Source of the DNA: Pseudomonas fluorescens NCIMB 11764
GTDB taxonomy: Bacteria; Pseudomonadota; Gammaproteobacteria; Pseudomonadales; Pseudomonadaceae
Length of the DNA: 64,000 nt
Direction of reading: 5' to 3'
Assembly: GCF_000293885.2 (NCBI RefSeq)
Contig: NZ_CP010945.1
Coordinates: forward strand, 4,050,001 to 4,114,000
In this document: positions 18,815-28,525 of the stretch, in pieces
Position numbering within the stretch: the stretch's first letter is position 1
Layout of the letters: the number at the start of each line of letters is the position of its first letter
Notes under the pieces: generated by a model
Databases searched by the model: none
Seen by the model: only the letters and a program-made list of their open reading frames with translations
Told to the model about the DNA's origin: nothing
Made by a program: the position numbers and the translations under genes

Positions 18815-19732
18815 ATGGACAAGTTGCTCGCGTTGAAGATGTTCGTCCAGGCTGTGGACTCGAAGGGCTTTTCTTCTGCCGCTCGGCAGTTGGGCCTGGC
18901 GACGTCTTCCGTGACCCGGATGATCGATGGGCTGGAGGCGGAACTGGGGGCGGTTTTGCTTAACCGCTCCACGCGTCAGATATCGTTGTCAGATGCCGGG
19001 GCCGCCTACTACTTGAAAGCGCGGGAGGTATTGAGCGCAGTAGCCGAAGCGGATGCTTCAGTGACTGACCGTGGGGAAGTGCCCGCAGGGCATCTTCGTA
19101 TTTCCGTCCCGGTGGCGTTTGGACGTCGTCTGATTGCGCCTCATATCGCCTCGTTTTTGAAGCGTTACCCGCAACTCGTGCTGGACATGACGCTGTCTGA
19201 CGACATTGTCGAATTGCTGGGCGAGCGCGTCGATCTGTCGATCCGATTGGGCTCGGCAGCAGCGATGGATGGTGTCGTCAGTCGTCCCGTCGGCCATTTC
19301 AGACGTCGGGTGGTTGCCAATGCTGAGTACCTGAAGACCCATGGCTTCCCTGAACATCCCATGGACCTCTTGCGGCATGAATGCATGCGCTTCAGTTACG
19401 GCCCAAAGCAACAGGTCTGGACTTTCCTGAACGACGGTGAAGAGACTCGGGTACCCGTGGAGGGGCGCTTTAAGAGCAACAATGCGGAGGTTTTGCGGGA
19501 GGTCGCGCTGGCGGGCGGCGGGGTGGCTTTGTTACCTGACTGGCTCGTCGATGATGATATTGGGGGTGGTCAATTGACGTCGTTGTTCGAGTCATTTGTT
19601 GTCAATCCTAACGATGCGAGTTCGGCCATCTCTGCGCTGTATCTCCCCAATCATCGTGGCTCCCGGCGCGTCAATGCGTTTATCGATTTCATCAGCGAAT
19701 TGCTGGGGCCTGAAGGCTTGTCGCAGAGCTGA
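18815..19732 (+). CDS. LysR-family regulator, first of three sister copies
   Basis: 305 residues starting MDKLLALKMFVQAVDSKGFS. The winged HTH spans residues 1-60 (SSAARQLGLATSSVTRMIDG). The effector domain contains HLRISVPVAFGRRLIAPHI and ends ALYLPNHRGSRRVNAFIDF. It is very similar along its length to the regulators at 30498 and, less so, at 34622, showing expansion by duplication. A GGAGTGTC ribosome binding site precedes the ATG. It lies between the MFS exporter and the TetR gene, upstream of the VOC/monooxygenase operon that it may regulate. Confidence 0.92.
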   Translation: MDKLLALKMFVQAVDSKGFSSAARQLGLATSSVTRMIDGLEAELGAVLLNRSTRQISLSDAGAAYYLKAREVLSAVAEADASVTDRGEVPAGHLRISVPVAFGRRLIAPHIASFLKRYPQLVLDMTLSDDIVELLGERVDLSIRLGSAAAMDGVVSRPVGHFRRRVVANAEYLKTHGFPEHPMDLLRHECMRFSYGPKQQVWTFLNDGEETRVPVEGRFKSNNAEVLREVALAGGGVALLPDWLVDDDIGGGQLTSLFESFVVNPNDASSAISALYLPNHRGSRRVNAFIDFISELLGPEGLSQS

Positions 19733-19812
19733 TTGCGCCTGATAAATCGGGTTCATAGCCAGCGCATTCTTTTGTTTTGTATGATGCCTCGATGAAGCTC
19801 TAGTGAGGCGTT

Positions 19813-20520
19813 ATGCAAGACTCAAAAAATGTGGACGAGAAAGAGCCTGGAAAATCAGCCGACTCCGAAGGCCTCGTCAAGTCGACGACTCGACGCCTTT
19901 CGCCAGAGGTCAGGGAAAAGCAGATTGTGCAGAAAGCCATCGAGCATTTTGCAACGTGCGGATTCTCGGGGAGTACCCGTGAGCTGGCGCGACAACTTGA
20001 CGTTACCCAACCCTTGCTCTATCGATATTTTCCTAGCAAAGAGGCCTTGATAGACCGTGTCTACGAGGAGGTCTATCAGTGGGATACCGAGTGGGAGGCG
20101 ATCATCAAGGATCGTTCGGAACCCCTGCAGCCTCGCCTGGTTCGTTTCTATACTTCATACGCAAGCGTGATTCTGCGGCGAGAATGGATTCGTATCTTCG
20201 TATTCGCCGGGCTGACACGTGAAGGCATCAACGATCGGTATCTGGCTAAATTGCGTGAGCGCGTCTTCATTCCTGTCATTGCAGAAATTCGCCATGCTCA
20301 TGGATTGGCGCCGTCCTCAGGTGAAACGATCAATGAAAAAGAGCTTGAGCTGATCTGGAGTTTGCATGCCAGCATTTTCTATATCGGCGTGCGCAAATGG
20401 ATTTACGATCTTCCAGTGACTGAGGACATTGATGCGCAGATCGAGCAGATGGTCGATGCGTTCCTTAACGGCAGTCCCCACGTTCTGCAGCAACTCGATA
20501 ACGACCTCGGCGAGAATTGA
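19813..20520 (+). CDS. TetR/AcrR-family transcriptional regulator
   Basis: 235 residues with a hydrophilic 30-residue N-terminal extension. The TetR HTH follows (QIVQKAIEHFATCGFSGSTRELARQLDVTQPLLYRYFPSKEALIDRVYEE). The rest is an alpha-helical ligand/dimer domain (FYTSYASVILRREWIRIF...SIFYIGVRKW). It is likely a repressor of the downstream VOC-monooxygenase-symporter-porin operon. A TTTATCA/TGATAAA palindrome precedes that operon at 20786, and a TGATAAA half-site precedes its own gene at 19740-19746, which would allow autoregulation. Operator assignment is inference. Confidence 0.9.
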   Translation: MQDSKNVDEKEPGKSADSEGLVKSTTRRLSPEVREKQIVQKAIEHFATCGFSGSTRELARQLDVTQPLLYRYFPSKEALIDRVYEEVYQWDTEWEAIIKDRSEPLQPRLVRFYTSYASVILRREWIRIFVFAGLTREGINDRYLAKLRERVFIPVIAEIRHAHGLAPSSGETINEKELELIWSLHASIFYIGVRKWIYDLPVTEDIDAQIEQMVDAFLNGSPHVLQQLDNDLGEN

Positions 20521-20785
20521 TCGGCTTCGGTCCGAGTGAATTGTTCCCCTTTTCCTGCCCCCTGATCTCCTGCTTCGACCCTCTTTTTTGTCGACCGCTC
20601 ATCACCTGTTTCAGCCTTCAGCTGAGCGGGTGGCGAGGGTCGTTATCGCGTCTGTTTGCCCTGCAAAAGCCCTTTCCCAACGCCTGAAGCGTGTTCTCTT
20701 TCAGCGACGCCGCGACGTCGTTCCGGTCAGTCCTGCGAAAATTTGATCCTCCAGCTATTGCCTTCAATTTCGTCAGGTCGTATTG

Positions 20786-20801
20786 TTTATCAAGTGATAA
20801 A
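20786..20801. promoter_or_regulatory. 16-bp palindrome before the VOC/monooxygenase operon (candidate TetR operator)
   Basis: TTTATCAAGTGATAAA is a perfect inverted repeat of 7-base arms around AG, 26 bases before the ATG of the VOC gene. It lies in the 307-base gap 20521-20827, which contains no gene. A matching half-site TGATAAA occurs at 19740-19746 upstream of the TetR gene. It does not fit the CRP or FNR/ANR consensus. The position overlaps or follows the promoter, as expected for repression. Confidence 0.5.
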
Positions 20802-20827
20802 TAAATACAAAAACAGTTGGAGGCACC

Positions 20828-21310
20828 ATGCACGTCCTGAAGCTCGCTCATTACTCGATCCGGTCGTTCGACCTGGAGAGGTCCAGTCGATTCTATGAAA
20901 GGGTGCTCGGTTTCAAGCCTGGCTACCGGCCGCCGTTCGATTTTCCTGGCGTCTGGTTGTACATGGGAGGGGATGAGGAAGACTTTGGCACCGTCCACAT
21001 CATCGGGATTGATCCCTCCAACCCCGAAGGTCTGAAGAAGTACCTTGGTGACAAGAACATCCCGCTGACCGGCACTGGGACCGTCGACCACATTGCGTTT
21101 CTGGTAACCGGCCTGGTTGAGTTCTGGAACGTCTTCAAGACCGAGGGCATTGCCTGGCGTGATCGCACCGTTCCGAGCCTCGGCCTGCATCAGGTGTTCA
21201 TCGAAGACCCGTCTGGCGTCACCATCGAGCTCAACTTCCCGGCCTCCGAAATTGAAGCAGTCGGTTCTTACACCGCCCATGCGGCAGCGACTGCGGGAGT
21301 ACGCTCATGA
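20828..21310 (+). CDS. VOC (glyoxalase/extradiol dioxygenase fold) protein
   Basis: 160 residues in two beta-alpha-beta-beta-beta modules. The likely metal ligands are His8 (LKLAHYSIRSFD), His in TVDHIAFLV (about 87) and Glu in SGVTIELNF (about 134). This is the H-H-E set of type I extradiol dioxygenases and related isomerases. Length suits a single-domain VOC enzyme. A TTGGAGGCACC ribosome binding site is strong. The stop overlaps the monooxygenase start by four bases (ATGA), so the two proteins probably act in sequence, for example hydroxylation then ring opening or isomerisation. The exact reaction is unknown. Confidence 0.85.
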   Translation: MHVLKLAHYSIRSFDLERSSRFYERVLGFKPGYRPPFDFPGVWLYMGGDEEDFGTVHIIGIDPSNPEGLKKYLGDKNIPLTGTGTVDHIAFLVTGLVEFWNVFKTEGIAWRDRTVPSLGLHQVFIEDPSGVTIELNFPASEIEAVGSYTAHAAATAGVRS

Positions 21311-22527
21311 TCGATTCATTGAACAAACCCCGCGCCATTGTCGTGGGCGGCTCGCTGGGTGGTCTGTTTGCAGCCAATATGCTGTTGCGCAAAGGTTGGG
21401 ATGTCGAGGTCTTCGAACGCGTTCCGGATGAGCTTGCCGGGCGTGGCGCAGGCATCGTTACACACCCTGAATTGTTTGAAGCGATGGCCGCAGCGGGAAT
21501 TCCCCTCGATGCATCCGTAGGTATCGATGTGCGTTCACGGGTCACGCTGGCCCAGGACGGTGATGTCGTACTTGAGAACGTGCTCCCACAGACGTTGACC
21601 GCCTGGGGGAAGATGTATCAGGTGCTTCGCGCCGCATTTCCGGACTCGCTGTATCGCTGCGGTGGTAGCGTCGTCTCCGTTGAAAGCACTGAAACTCATG
21701 CCAGCGTCACATTGGCTGATGGTACGACTCACCAGGCAGACGTCGTTATCGCGGCGGATGGATTTCGTTCGACGATTCGCCAGCATTTTTTACCTGACGT
21801 GCACCTGCAATATGCCGGCTATATCGCCTGGCGTGGGTTAGTGGATGAAAGTGTCCTGTCTGACTCTGCCCACGCAGCCCTGTTCGATAAATTCGCGTTT
21901 TGCTTGCCTCCGCACGAACAGATCCTGGGGTATCCCGTTGCGGGGCATTCCAACAGCACCCGTGTCGGGGAGCGTCGTTATAACTTTGTGTGGTACCGCA
22001 CCAGCGACGATGACGATTTGCGCGATTTGCTGAGGGATGAAAGCGGCAAGCAATTTGAAGGCGGTATCCCTCCGGCGCTGATACGCCGTGACGTGCTCGA
22101 CACTATGTACGAATCCGCAGAAACCTTACTTGCCCCGCAGTTTGCGGAAGTCGTAAAGAAAGCGGCTCAGCCGTTATTCCAACCGATTTACGATCTGGAA
22201 GTACCGAAAATGAATTTCGGACGTGTCGCTTTACTGGGCGACGCGGCATTTGTGGCGCGTCCCCATTGCGGGATGGGTGTTACCAAGGCGGCCGGTGATG
22301 CCTTGGCAATCGTCGAAGCACTTGAGCGACATGCATCCGTGGAAGAGGCATTGGCGGACTACAGCGAGCAACGCTGTCGTTTCGGGGCATCGATTGTTCA
22401 ACATGCCAGGCATCTTGGTGCCTACATGCAGGCGCAACTGAAGAGTGAAGAAGAGCGCGAAATGGCTGAGTTATACCGGACTCCAGAAGCCGTGATGCGT
22501 GAGACCGCAGTGCCGGTGAAGTTTTAA
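21307..22527 (+). CDS. FAD-dependent monooxygenase, 2,6-dihydroxypyridine-hydroxylase-like
   Basis: 406 residues of the group A flavoprotein monooxygenase fold. The FAD-binding dinucleotide fold is at the N-terminus (AIVVGGSLGGLFAANMLLRKGWDVEVFER), with VVIAADGFRS in the middle and the second FAD motif VALLGDAAFVARPHCGMGVTKAAGDA. The GGSLGGL start and the His after ARP resemble 2,6-dihydroxypyridine 3-monooxygenase-like enzymes more than NicC. Such enzymes hydroxylate electron-rich phenols or pyridinols using NAD(P)H. It is coupled to the VOC gene by overlapping stop and start codons. A paralogue lies at 33363. Confidence 0.88.
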   Translation: MIDSLNKPRAIVVGGSLGGLFAANMLLRKGWDVEVFERVPDELAGRGAGIVTHPELFEAMAAAGIPLDASVGIDVRSRVTLAQDGDVVLENVLPQTLTAWGKMYQVLRAAFPDSLYRCGGSVVSVESTETHASVTLADGTTHQADVVIAADGFRSTIRQHFLPDVHLQYAGYIAWRGLVDESVLSDSAHAALFDKFAFCLPPHEQILGYPVAGHSNSTRVGERRYNFVWYRTSDDDDLRDLLRDESGKQFEGGIPPALIRRDVLDTMYESAETLLAPQFAEVVKKAAQPLFQPIYDLEVPKMNFGRVALLGDAAFVARPHCGMGVTKAAGDALAIVEALERHASVEEALADYSEQRCRFGASIVQHARHLGAYMQAQLKSEEEREMAELYRTPEAVMRETAVPVKF

Positions 22528-22558
22528 TTCAGCCACACGCCCTTTGCAGGAGACAACC

Positions 22559-22921
22559 ATGGAACATGCATATCCGCGAGACGGTGGCCCGGCCATGTCC
22601 GCTAATCAGGTTGATGACACACTTCAAAACCCGATTCTCGAAAATCCGCAGTTTCGTGCGCTGGTAAAGCAGCGACGAATATTTTCGTGGAGCATGACGG
22701 CGCTTATGCTGGCGGTCTATTTCGGCTTCATTCTTTCTCTGGCCTTTATACCTGCCCGTTTGGGTACACCTATCGTCGAAGGGCAACCGATGACCTGGGG
22801 TGTGCCGATTGGCTTTGGAATGCTCGCCTTCACGATTGTTCTTGTTGCTGTCTATGTATGGCGCACTAACACCTGCTACGACCCTGAAATAAAAACAATC
22901 ATCAGGAGCTTCAACAAATGA
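22559..22921 (+). CDS. DUF485 inner-membrane protein, symporter partner
   Basis: 120 residues from the ATG at 22559, preceded by GCAGGAGA; an earlier TTG in frame lies within that ribosome binding site and is rejected. Two membrane segments ([21 protein letters not shown] and [21 protein letters not shown]) and the [16 protein letters not shown] motif identify DUF485 (YjcH family). These proteins are encoded directly ahead of acetate-type SSS symporters. The stop overlaps the symporter start (ATGA), as in yjcH-actP. It is presumably a small accessory subunit of the transporter. Confidence 0.92.
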   Translation: MEHAYPRDGGPAMSANQVDDTLQNPILENPQFRALVKQRRIFSWSMTALMLAVYFGFILSLAFIPARLGTPIVEGQPMTWGVPIGFGMLAFTIVLVAVYVWRTNTCYDPEIKTIIRSFNK

Positions 22922-24573
22922 AGCGTCTACTCATTGCAATCTCCGCCGTCCTTGCTTCGGTAGCGGTCTATGCGGCCGATGTCCCTGCCGCCGCACAAAA
23001 ACATAATCCGATTGCCATCGGCATGTTTTTAGCGTTTGTCATTTTCACTCTGTTTGTCACGCGATGGGCTGCACGTAAAAACAATAGCGTTGCCGATCAC
23101 TATGCAGCAGGTGGAAAAATTACCGGTTTCCAAAATGGTTGGGCAATCGCTGGAGACTACATGTCTGCGGCGTCTTTGCTGGGCATCTCCGCGTTGGTTT
23201 TTACCAGTGGTTTTGATGGGCTGATCTACTCGATCGGGTTCCTTGCCAGCTGGCCGATCATTCTGTTCCTGATTGCAGAGCCATTGCGAAACCTGGGGCG
23301 TTACACCCTGGCGGACGTACTGTCCTATCGGCTGAAACAACGACCCATACGTGCTTTTTCGGCGTCCAGTTCGATCGTTATCGTTCTGCTTTACCTGGTT
23401 TCTCAGCTGGTAGGCGCCGGAAAACTGGTGGAGTTACTGTTCGGCTTCGATTACACCGCGGCAGTACTTCTCGTGGGTACGCTGATGGTTATCTATGTGT
23501 TCTTTGGCGGGATGCTGGCGACCACCTGGATTCAGATCATCAAGGCAGTCTTGCTGCTGACCGGCTGTGTCTTCATGGCGTTCATGGTGTTATCCGAATT
23601 CGGATTCAGCCTGAACCAGCTGTTCACGCAAGCGACCGAGGTTCATCCCTCCCATGTAGCAATCATGAGCCCAGGCGGTCTGATTACCGACCCGGTGTCT
23701 GCCATTTCCCTGGGACTGGCATTAGTCTTCGGCACGGCAGGTCTTCCACACATTCTCATGCGGTTCTTCACCGTCGGTAACGTCAAGGCTGCGCGCCAAA
23801 GTATTCTTTATGCCACGGGTCTTGTCGGCATAGGGTACGCACTGATCGTCATTATCGGCTTCGGCACCATCGCCCTGGTTGCCAGTAATCCTGCCTATCA
23901 CGATGCATCGGGCGCAATAGTGGGCGGCGTGAATATGGTTGCGATACACCTCGCACACAACGTCGGCGGAAATGTCTTCCTGGGGTTCATGTGTGCAGTA
24001 TCGTTCTCGACGATATTGGCAGTCGTGGCGGGGTTGACCCTTGCCGGCTCTTCTGCGGTTTCTCATGATCTCTATGCGCATGCCTTGCGCCGTGGCACCG
24101 CCACTGACCGTGAAGAAATGCGTGTCTCTCGTGTGACGACCATCGTTTTAGGGGTGTTGTCGATTCTCCTGGCGATTGCTTTTGAAAAACAGAACATCGC
24201 CTTTATTGTGAGCCTGACGTTCTCCATCGCCGCCAGTTCCAATTTCCCAGTGCTGTTGTTGTCGATTTACTGGAAGGGCCTGACGACACGCGGCGCTGTG
24301 ATTGGCGGATCGCTGGGGCTGGTATCGGCAATCACCCTGTGCATTCTCAGTCCGACGGTTTGGGTCAAGATCCTGCATCATCAGCAAGCCTGGTTCCCGT
24401 ATGAATACCCGGCCCTGTTCTCAATGGCTGTCGCATTTATCGGCATTTTCTGGTTCTCCATCACCGATCGTTCCGCCAGTGCTGTCAGTGAGCGCAATCG
24501 ATTTGAAAATCAGTTGGTGGATTCTGAATTGGGGACGCCGGCGACATGGAAGGCGCAGTTGAACGCTGATTAA
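22918..24573 (+). CDS. ActP-like sodium:solute symporter (SSS family)
   Basis: 551 residues with an N-terminal signal-like segment ([20 protein letters not shown]) and about 13 membrane spans. SSS features include FYAAGG-type [34 protein letters not shown] and a later [16 protein letters not shown], both typical of ActP/MctP monocarboxylate permeases. It is translationally coupled to DUF485. Located in the operon VOC-monooxygenase-DUF485-symporter-porin, it probably imports the organic acid degraded here and not acetate. Specificity cannot be read from sequence. Confidence 0.9.
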   Translation: MKRLLIAISAVLASVAVYAADVPAAAQKHNPIAIGMFLAFVIFTLFVTRWAARKNNSVADHYAAGGKITGFQNGWAIAGDYMSAASLLGISALVFTSGFDGLIYSIGFLASWPIILFLIAEPLRNLGRYTLADVLSYRLKQRPIRAFSASSSIVIVLLYLVSQLVGAGKLVELLFGFDYTAAVLLVGTLMVIYVFFGGMLATTWIQIIKAVLLLTGCVFMAFMVLSEFGFSLNQLFTQATEVHPSHVAIMSPGGLITDPVSAISLGLALVFGTAGLPHILMRFFTVGNVKAARQSILYATGLVGIGYALIVIIGFGTIALVASNPAYHDASGAIVGGVNMVAIHLAHNVGGNVFLGFMCAVSFSTILAVVAGLTLAGSSAVSHDLYAHALRRGTATDREEMRVSRVTTIVLGVLSILLAIAFEKQNIAFIVSLTFSIAASSNFPVLLLSIYWKGLTTRGAVIGGSLGLVSAITLCILSPTVWVKILHHQQAWFPYEYPALFSMAVAFIGIFWFSITDRSASAVSERNRFENQLVDSELGTPATWKAQLNAD

Positions 24574-24698
24574 TTCGGATTATTAATATTCACATTAAAT
24601 AGTTGCTGCATGAACGTGCAGGACTTGTGAATAACTACGCCTGAAAAACACTGAAAAGTTTGTAAAAAAACAATAAATCTCAACTTGGGTGCGAACCA

Positions 24699-26036
24699 AT
24701 GAAGTGTACTTTGACTGTTGCAGCAGCCCTGTGTGTATTGGCGCAGCAAGCCCATGCGGCGGGCTTCATCGAAGATAGTAAAGCTGCGCTCAAACTGCGT
24801 AACTTCTATATCAATAGCGATTACCGAGACTCAGCAACACCCGCTCAGAAAGCAGCCAACCAGAGTTATCAAGCGGAGTGGGGCCAGGCCTTTCAGCTCG
24901 AATTCATCTCGGGTTACACCCCGGGGCCGGTAGGTTTCGGAGTGGATGCGTTGGGCATGCTGGGCGTCAAGCTGGATTCAAGCGCCGGCAAGCATGGCAA
25001 TCCGACGGGCACGAACTACGGTGGCATCGTGTTTCCGAGTGACGGCGATCATGCGGTTGACGATGTCTCCAACCTGGGCCTGACCGGTAAAATGAAAATA
25101 TCCAAGACCGAGCTGAAGCTTGGAACGCTGGTGCCGAAACTGCCGGTGATCTTCAGCAATGACGGACGTTTGTTGCCGCAAACCTGGCAAGGGACCCAAG
25201 TGACTTCGGCAGATATCAAAGACCTGACCTTGGTGGGTGGGCAAATTGATAAGGTGAAGGGACGCAACTCCAGTAACAACGAAAACATGTCCATCGCCGG
25301 TGCTAATAATGCTGTTACCGGTCGTTTCAGTAATAAGTTCATCTACGCGGGTGGCGATTACAAACTGACTAAAGATCTGACCTTGCAGTACTATTACGGC
25401 AATCTGGAAGATTTTTACACGCAGAACTTTCTCGGGCTCATTCACAACTGGGCGATAGGTCCTGGCGTACTGACCAGTGATCTTCGCTACTTTAATAGTA
25501 AAAGTGATGGTGCAAACGGCCATGATCCTGCGTATTTCACGACAGGTTACTACGGCGGTAATACCTTGAAGGGTGAAGTCGACAATAATTTGTACAGTGG
25601 GTTATTTACCTATGCGGTTGCGGGTCACACCTTTGGCGCAGGTTATGAAGTAAGTAATGGTAAAAGTGACTTTCCGTATTTAAACCAGGGTGACGGCCCG
25701 ACCACCTATACCATCACGGAGATGCAGGTTCAGAAATTCGTACGTGCAGGCGAGAGGTCATGGCAAGCCCGTTACTCTTATGACTTTGCAACACTGGGCT
25801 TGCCAGGTGCGACGGCGGGTGTTGTGTATGTTAAAGGCGATGGTATCGATACCGTTGCCTCCAGCAATTCCAGTGAATGGGAGCGCGATATTACGCTGGC
25901 CTACGTCGTGCAATCGGGCCCCCTCAAAGGTTTGGGTGTCATGTGGAAAAATGCAATGGTGCGAAACAATATCCCGAACACCCGCCAGCAAGATGAGAAC
26001 CGCGTGATTATAAATTACCAATTGGCATTGTTTTAA
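24699..26036 (+). CDS. OprD-family outer-membrane porin
   Basis: 445 residues with a Sec signal ending in QAHAAGFIEDS and the OprD hallmark LKLRNFYINSDYRD, then GYTPGPVGFGVDALGMLGVKLD, and a terminal LALF ending in Phe. An 18-strand barrel for uptake of small carboxylates is expected. It follows the symporter by 125 bases and is followed by a clear terminator at 26216. Codon use here is more AT-rich than the genes upstream. It is the outer-membrane half of the uptake route; its substrate should match that of the symporter. Confidence 0.93.
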   Translation: MKCTLTVAAALCVLAQQAHAAGFIEDSKAALKLRNFYINSDYRDSATPAQKAANQSYQAEWGQAFQLEFISGYTPGPVGFGVDALGMLGVKLDSSAGKHGNPTGTNYGGIVFPSDGDHAVDDVSNLGLTGKMKISKTELKLGTLVPKLPVIFSNDGRLLPQTWQGTQVTSADIKDLTLVGGQIDKVKGRNSSNNENMSIAGANNAVTGRFSNKFIYAGGDYKLTKDLTLQYYYGNLEDFYTQNFLGLIHNWAIGPGVLTSDLRYFNSKSDGANGHDPAYFTTGYYGGNTLKGEVDNNLYSGLFTYAVAGHTFGAGYEVSNGKSDFPYLNQGDGPTTYTITEMQVQKFVRAGERSWQARYSYDFATLGLPGATAGVVYVKGDGIDTVASSNSSEWERDITLAYVVQSGPLKGLGVMWKNAMVRNNIPNTRQQDENRVIINYQLALF

Positions 26037-26215
26037 TGAATCAGGTTGCTCACTTCAGAGCGGTGATGTCCGGAACTTTAAAACTCGGCGGGCCCGTGCG
26101 GTTTATGGCTGGCTGCCGCAACTGACAGGCAGCACTTTAACGAGTGTTGCGTGTACATGTCGTTCTCTTCCAACGGCGTGTTTTATTGAAGAGCAACATT
26201 TCCCTTGATGGGGGT

Positions 26216-26251
26216 AGGGCGGTGCAAGTGATCCTTGACCGCCCTTTTTTT
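26216..26251 (+). terminator. Rho-independent terminator after the porin gene
   Basis: AGGGCGGTGCAAG pairs with CTTGACCGCCCT (one bulged G) around a five-base loop and is followed by seven T. It ends the plus-strand operon that starts at 20828. It lies just before the convergent molybdenum-subunit stop. Confidence 0.85.
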
Positions 26252-26269
26252 ATTCTGAAGCTGGATAGA

Positions 26270-28525
26270 TCATGATCCCAGTGCATCCTGCCAGCCACGT
26301 CGTGCCAGCGGCAGATCCAGCAAGCGCTTGCCGGTGGCATCACTGATTGCATTGCCCAACGCCGCAGCCATGGGACCCTGGACGATTTCCGCAGCACCAA
26401 GAAAAGGCTGGTTCGGCTGATCAATCATGTGGACCTCGACCCGTTGCGGCAACTCGGGGAAACGCATGATCGGATATCCGCTCCAGTCGAAGCTGTGCAT
26501 GCCAGTGGCGTCATAGAGGATGCTTTCATAGAGCGTCCAGCTGGCGGACTGCACGATGCCGCCCTGGATCTGATTGAGCAGCCCATCGGGGCTGACAATT
26601 TGCCCCACATCGACGGCGGTGACGACGCGATCAATCGTTATCTGCCCGGTCTGGCGCTGCACATGCAACTGCACGGCGATCGCACAGTAGCCCATGATGT
26701 TTTTATAGCGGGCGAAGGCGAAGCCGATCCCGCTGCCGGGGCCGGTTGCTTTTTGCGGCCAGCGGAACTCACTGGCCACGCGCTCCACCACCGCGCGAGC
26801 TCGCGGATCGGTCAAGTGATTCAAGCGAAACTGCACCGGATCCACGCTGGCCTGCGCCGCCAGTTCATCGACGGTGCTCTCGATGGCGAACACGTTGATA
26901 TGGGCACCGAGCGAACGCATGGCCGAGGTCCTGAATGGCATGGTCAGAACGAAGTTCAGATCGACCTTCAGGTTGGGTATCTCATACAACGGAACCGCGT
27001 TACGGTCGCCGTCGCCCTCGGGTTGGGCAATCGGGATCGAAGGGGCAGGGGTGAAGGGGCTTGCCAGGAGCCAGGCCGGCAACAGGCGCCCGGCATTGAC
27101 GATGCGTTCGTTGTGCGGCGTACTCCAGAGCTCGTATTTCCAGTCCCGAAGGCGCCCGCTGCTGTCCAGTCCCGCTTCCACTTCGGCAAGCATCGCCGAG
27201 CTGTAGGGCTCCCAGAGATTTTCCTGTTCGCGCATCCATTGCACCCGAATCGGCTTGCCCGGTAGGGCCATGGCGATCAGCGCAGCATCGGCGGCGGCGT
27301 CATCCGCGCCGTTGTGGCCATAGCAACCGGAGCCTTCGGTGTGGATGCAACGCACCTGAGTCGCTGGCAAGCCGACCATTTCGGCGATGCCCGCGCGCAA
27401 AGGATAGACACCTTGAGTGTGGGTCCAGACGGTCAGTGTTCCGTCTTTGAACCAGGCCACCGCGCAGGACGGTCCGATGGAACCGTGCATAAGGTACTGT
27501 TTGGTCACCCGTGCCTTGTAGGCACGCGGTGCAGGTTGCGCGAGGTTTCCTTTGGCGCTCACCGGGTAGCGCCGCGCTGGCAACTCGGTAAGGAGTTGAT
27601 GGATGTGTGTCGAGTCGGGCAGCGGATTCCCTTCTGTCCAGCGGGCAGTGGCGTAGCCCTCGCGCATGGCTTTGACCGCCAGCCATTCATCCGTGGCGAC
27701 CACGGCGAGGTAACTGCCGTTGCGGACCAGTTTCACCACGCCGGGGAGTTGCTTGACGGCGGCCTCGTCGATGTCCAGCAACTGGCTGCCGCGCCGGGGT
27801 GGACGTATCACACGGGCATGCAGCATATCCGGCAGGCGCATGTCCTGCACATACGCCGCACCGCCGCTGACCTTGGCGGGAATGTCCAGCCGAGGCAGTG
27901 ACGTGCCGATCAGGGTGAAGCTGTCGGCTGGCTTGAAGGGGGAGTTGGCCGATGCAAAGCGATGCAGTTGAACCCCGACAACCGCTTGTGCGTAGGTCAT
28001 GCTGCGGCCTCGCGCATCGTAGATGACTGCGTCCCGCGTGCTCAGACTGTCGACTTTCTGCTGCCATTGCCGTGCCGCGGACTCGAGCAACAGCTGACGT
28101 ACCTGGGCCGCGGCATTGAAAAGCGCAGTGCCGCTGTCGACCATCGTATGGCTGCCCGCGGTGTAACCTTCATTGGGTGTCAGCGCGGTATCGGCGGTGA
28201 GAAAACGGATGAGCCCGGGTGACACTTCCAGGCGTTCGGCGGCGATCTGCAGCAGCGCAGTTTTGACGCCGGTGCCCAGCTCCACTTTGCCGGTGTAGAC
28301 CGTGATGCCATCTTTCGCGTCAATGCGGATCCAGGCGTCCAGATAGGGTGTGGCCCGCAGGCTGCCCGGCAGGTCAGGAGCCAGGATTTGCGTGCCCAAG
28401 GTGTCCACTTCGGTGTCAGCGAAGGCGCGCGGAATACCGGGAAGCATCGCGAACCCCATCACCAATGCTCCGTTTATCACGAAGGCGCGGCGGCTCAGAT
28501 TGACGTCTTGCTTTAAGGTTTTCAT
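26270..28525 (-). CDS. Molybdenum hydroxylase large subunit (xanthine dehydrogenase family)
   Basis: 751 residues from MKTLKQDVNLSRRAFVINGAL; the longer frame upstream is only the shadow of the 2Fe-2S gene. The N-terminus carries a Tat-like signal (SRRAFV...GFAMLPGIPRAFADTE), so the enzyme is probably exported. Molybdopterin-binding segments include GSGCYGHNGADDAAADAAL and RSLGAHINVFAIES. The active-site Glu is in FLGAAEIVQGP, where most relatives have GVGE. This is the IorB/NicB-type family that hydroxylates N-heterocycles or oxidises aldehydes. The start overlaps the 2Fe-2S stop by four bases. Confidence 0.9.
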   Translation of the reverse strand: MKTLKQDVNLSRRAFVINGALVMGFAMLPGIPRAFADTEVDTLGTQILAPDLPGSLRATPYLDAWIRIDAKDGITVYTGKVELGTGVKTALLQIAAERLEVSPGLIRFLTADTALTPNEGYTAGSHTMVDSGTALFNAAAQVRQLLLESAARQWQQKVDSLSTRDAVIYDARGRSMTYAQAVVGVQLHRFASANSPFKPADSFTLIGTSLPRLDIPAKVSGGAAYVQDMRLPDMLHARVIRPPRRGSQLLDIDEAAVKQLPGVVKLVRNGSYLAVVATDEWLAVKAMREGYATARWTEGNPLPDSTHIHQLLTELPARRYPVSAKGNLAQPAPRAYKARVTKQYLMHGSIGPSCAVAWFKDGTLTVWTHTQGVYPLRAGIAEMVGLPATQVRCIHTEGSGCYGHNGADDAAADAALIAMALPGKPIRVQWMREQENLWEPYSSAMLAEVEAGLDSSGRLRDWKYELWSTPHNERIVNAGRLLPAWLLASPFTPAPSIPIAQPEGDGDRNAVPLYEIPNLKVDLNFVLTMPFRTSAMRSLGAHINVFAIESTVDELAAQASVDPVQFRLNHLTDPRARAVVERVASEFRWPQKATGPGSGIGFAFARYKNIMGYCAIAVQLHVQRQTGQITIDRVVTAVDVGQIVSPDGLLNQIQGGIVQSASWTLYESILYDATGMHSFDWSGYPIMRFPELPQRVEVHMIDQPNQPFLGAAEIVQGPMAAALGNAISDATGKRLLDLPLARRGWQDALGS

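Noticed and set aside
20521..20827. Possible small gene in the gap before the VOC gene
   Set aside because: Frames here are short, lack ribosome binding sites and contain the palindrome; it is better explained as promoter DNA.
21307..22527. Assignment of the monooxygenase as NicC (6-hydroxynicotinate 3-monooxygenase)
   Set aside because: The motifs and length differ from NicC, and nicX, nicD, nicE and nicF are absent; DHPH-like is closer.
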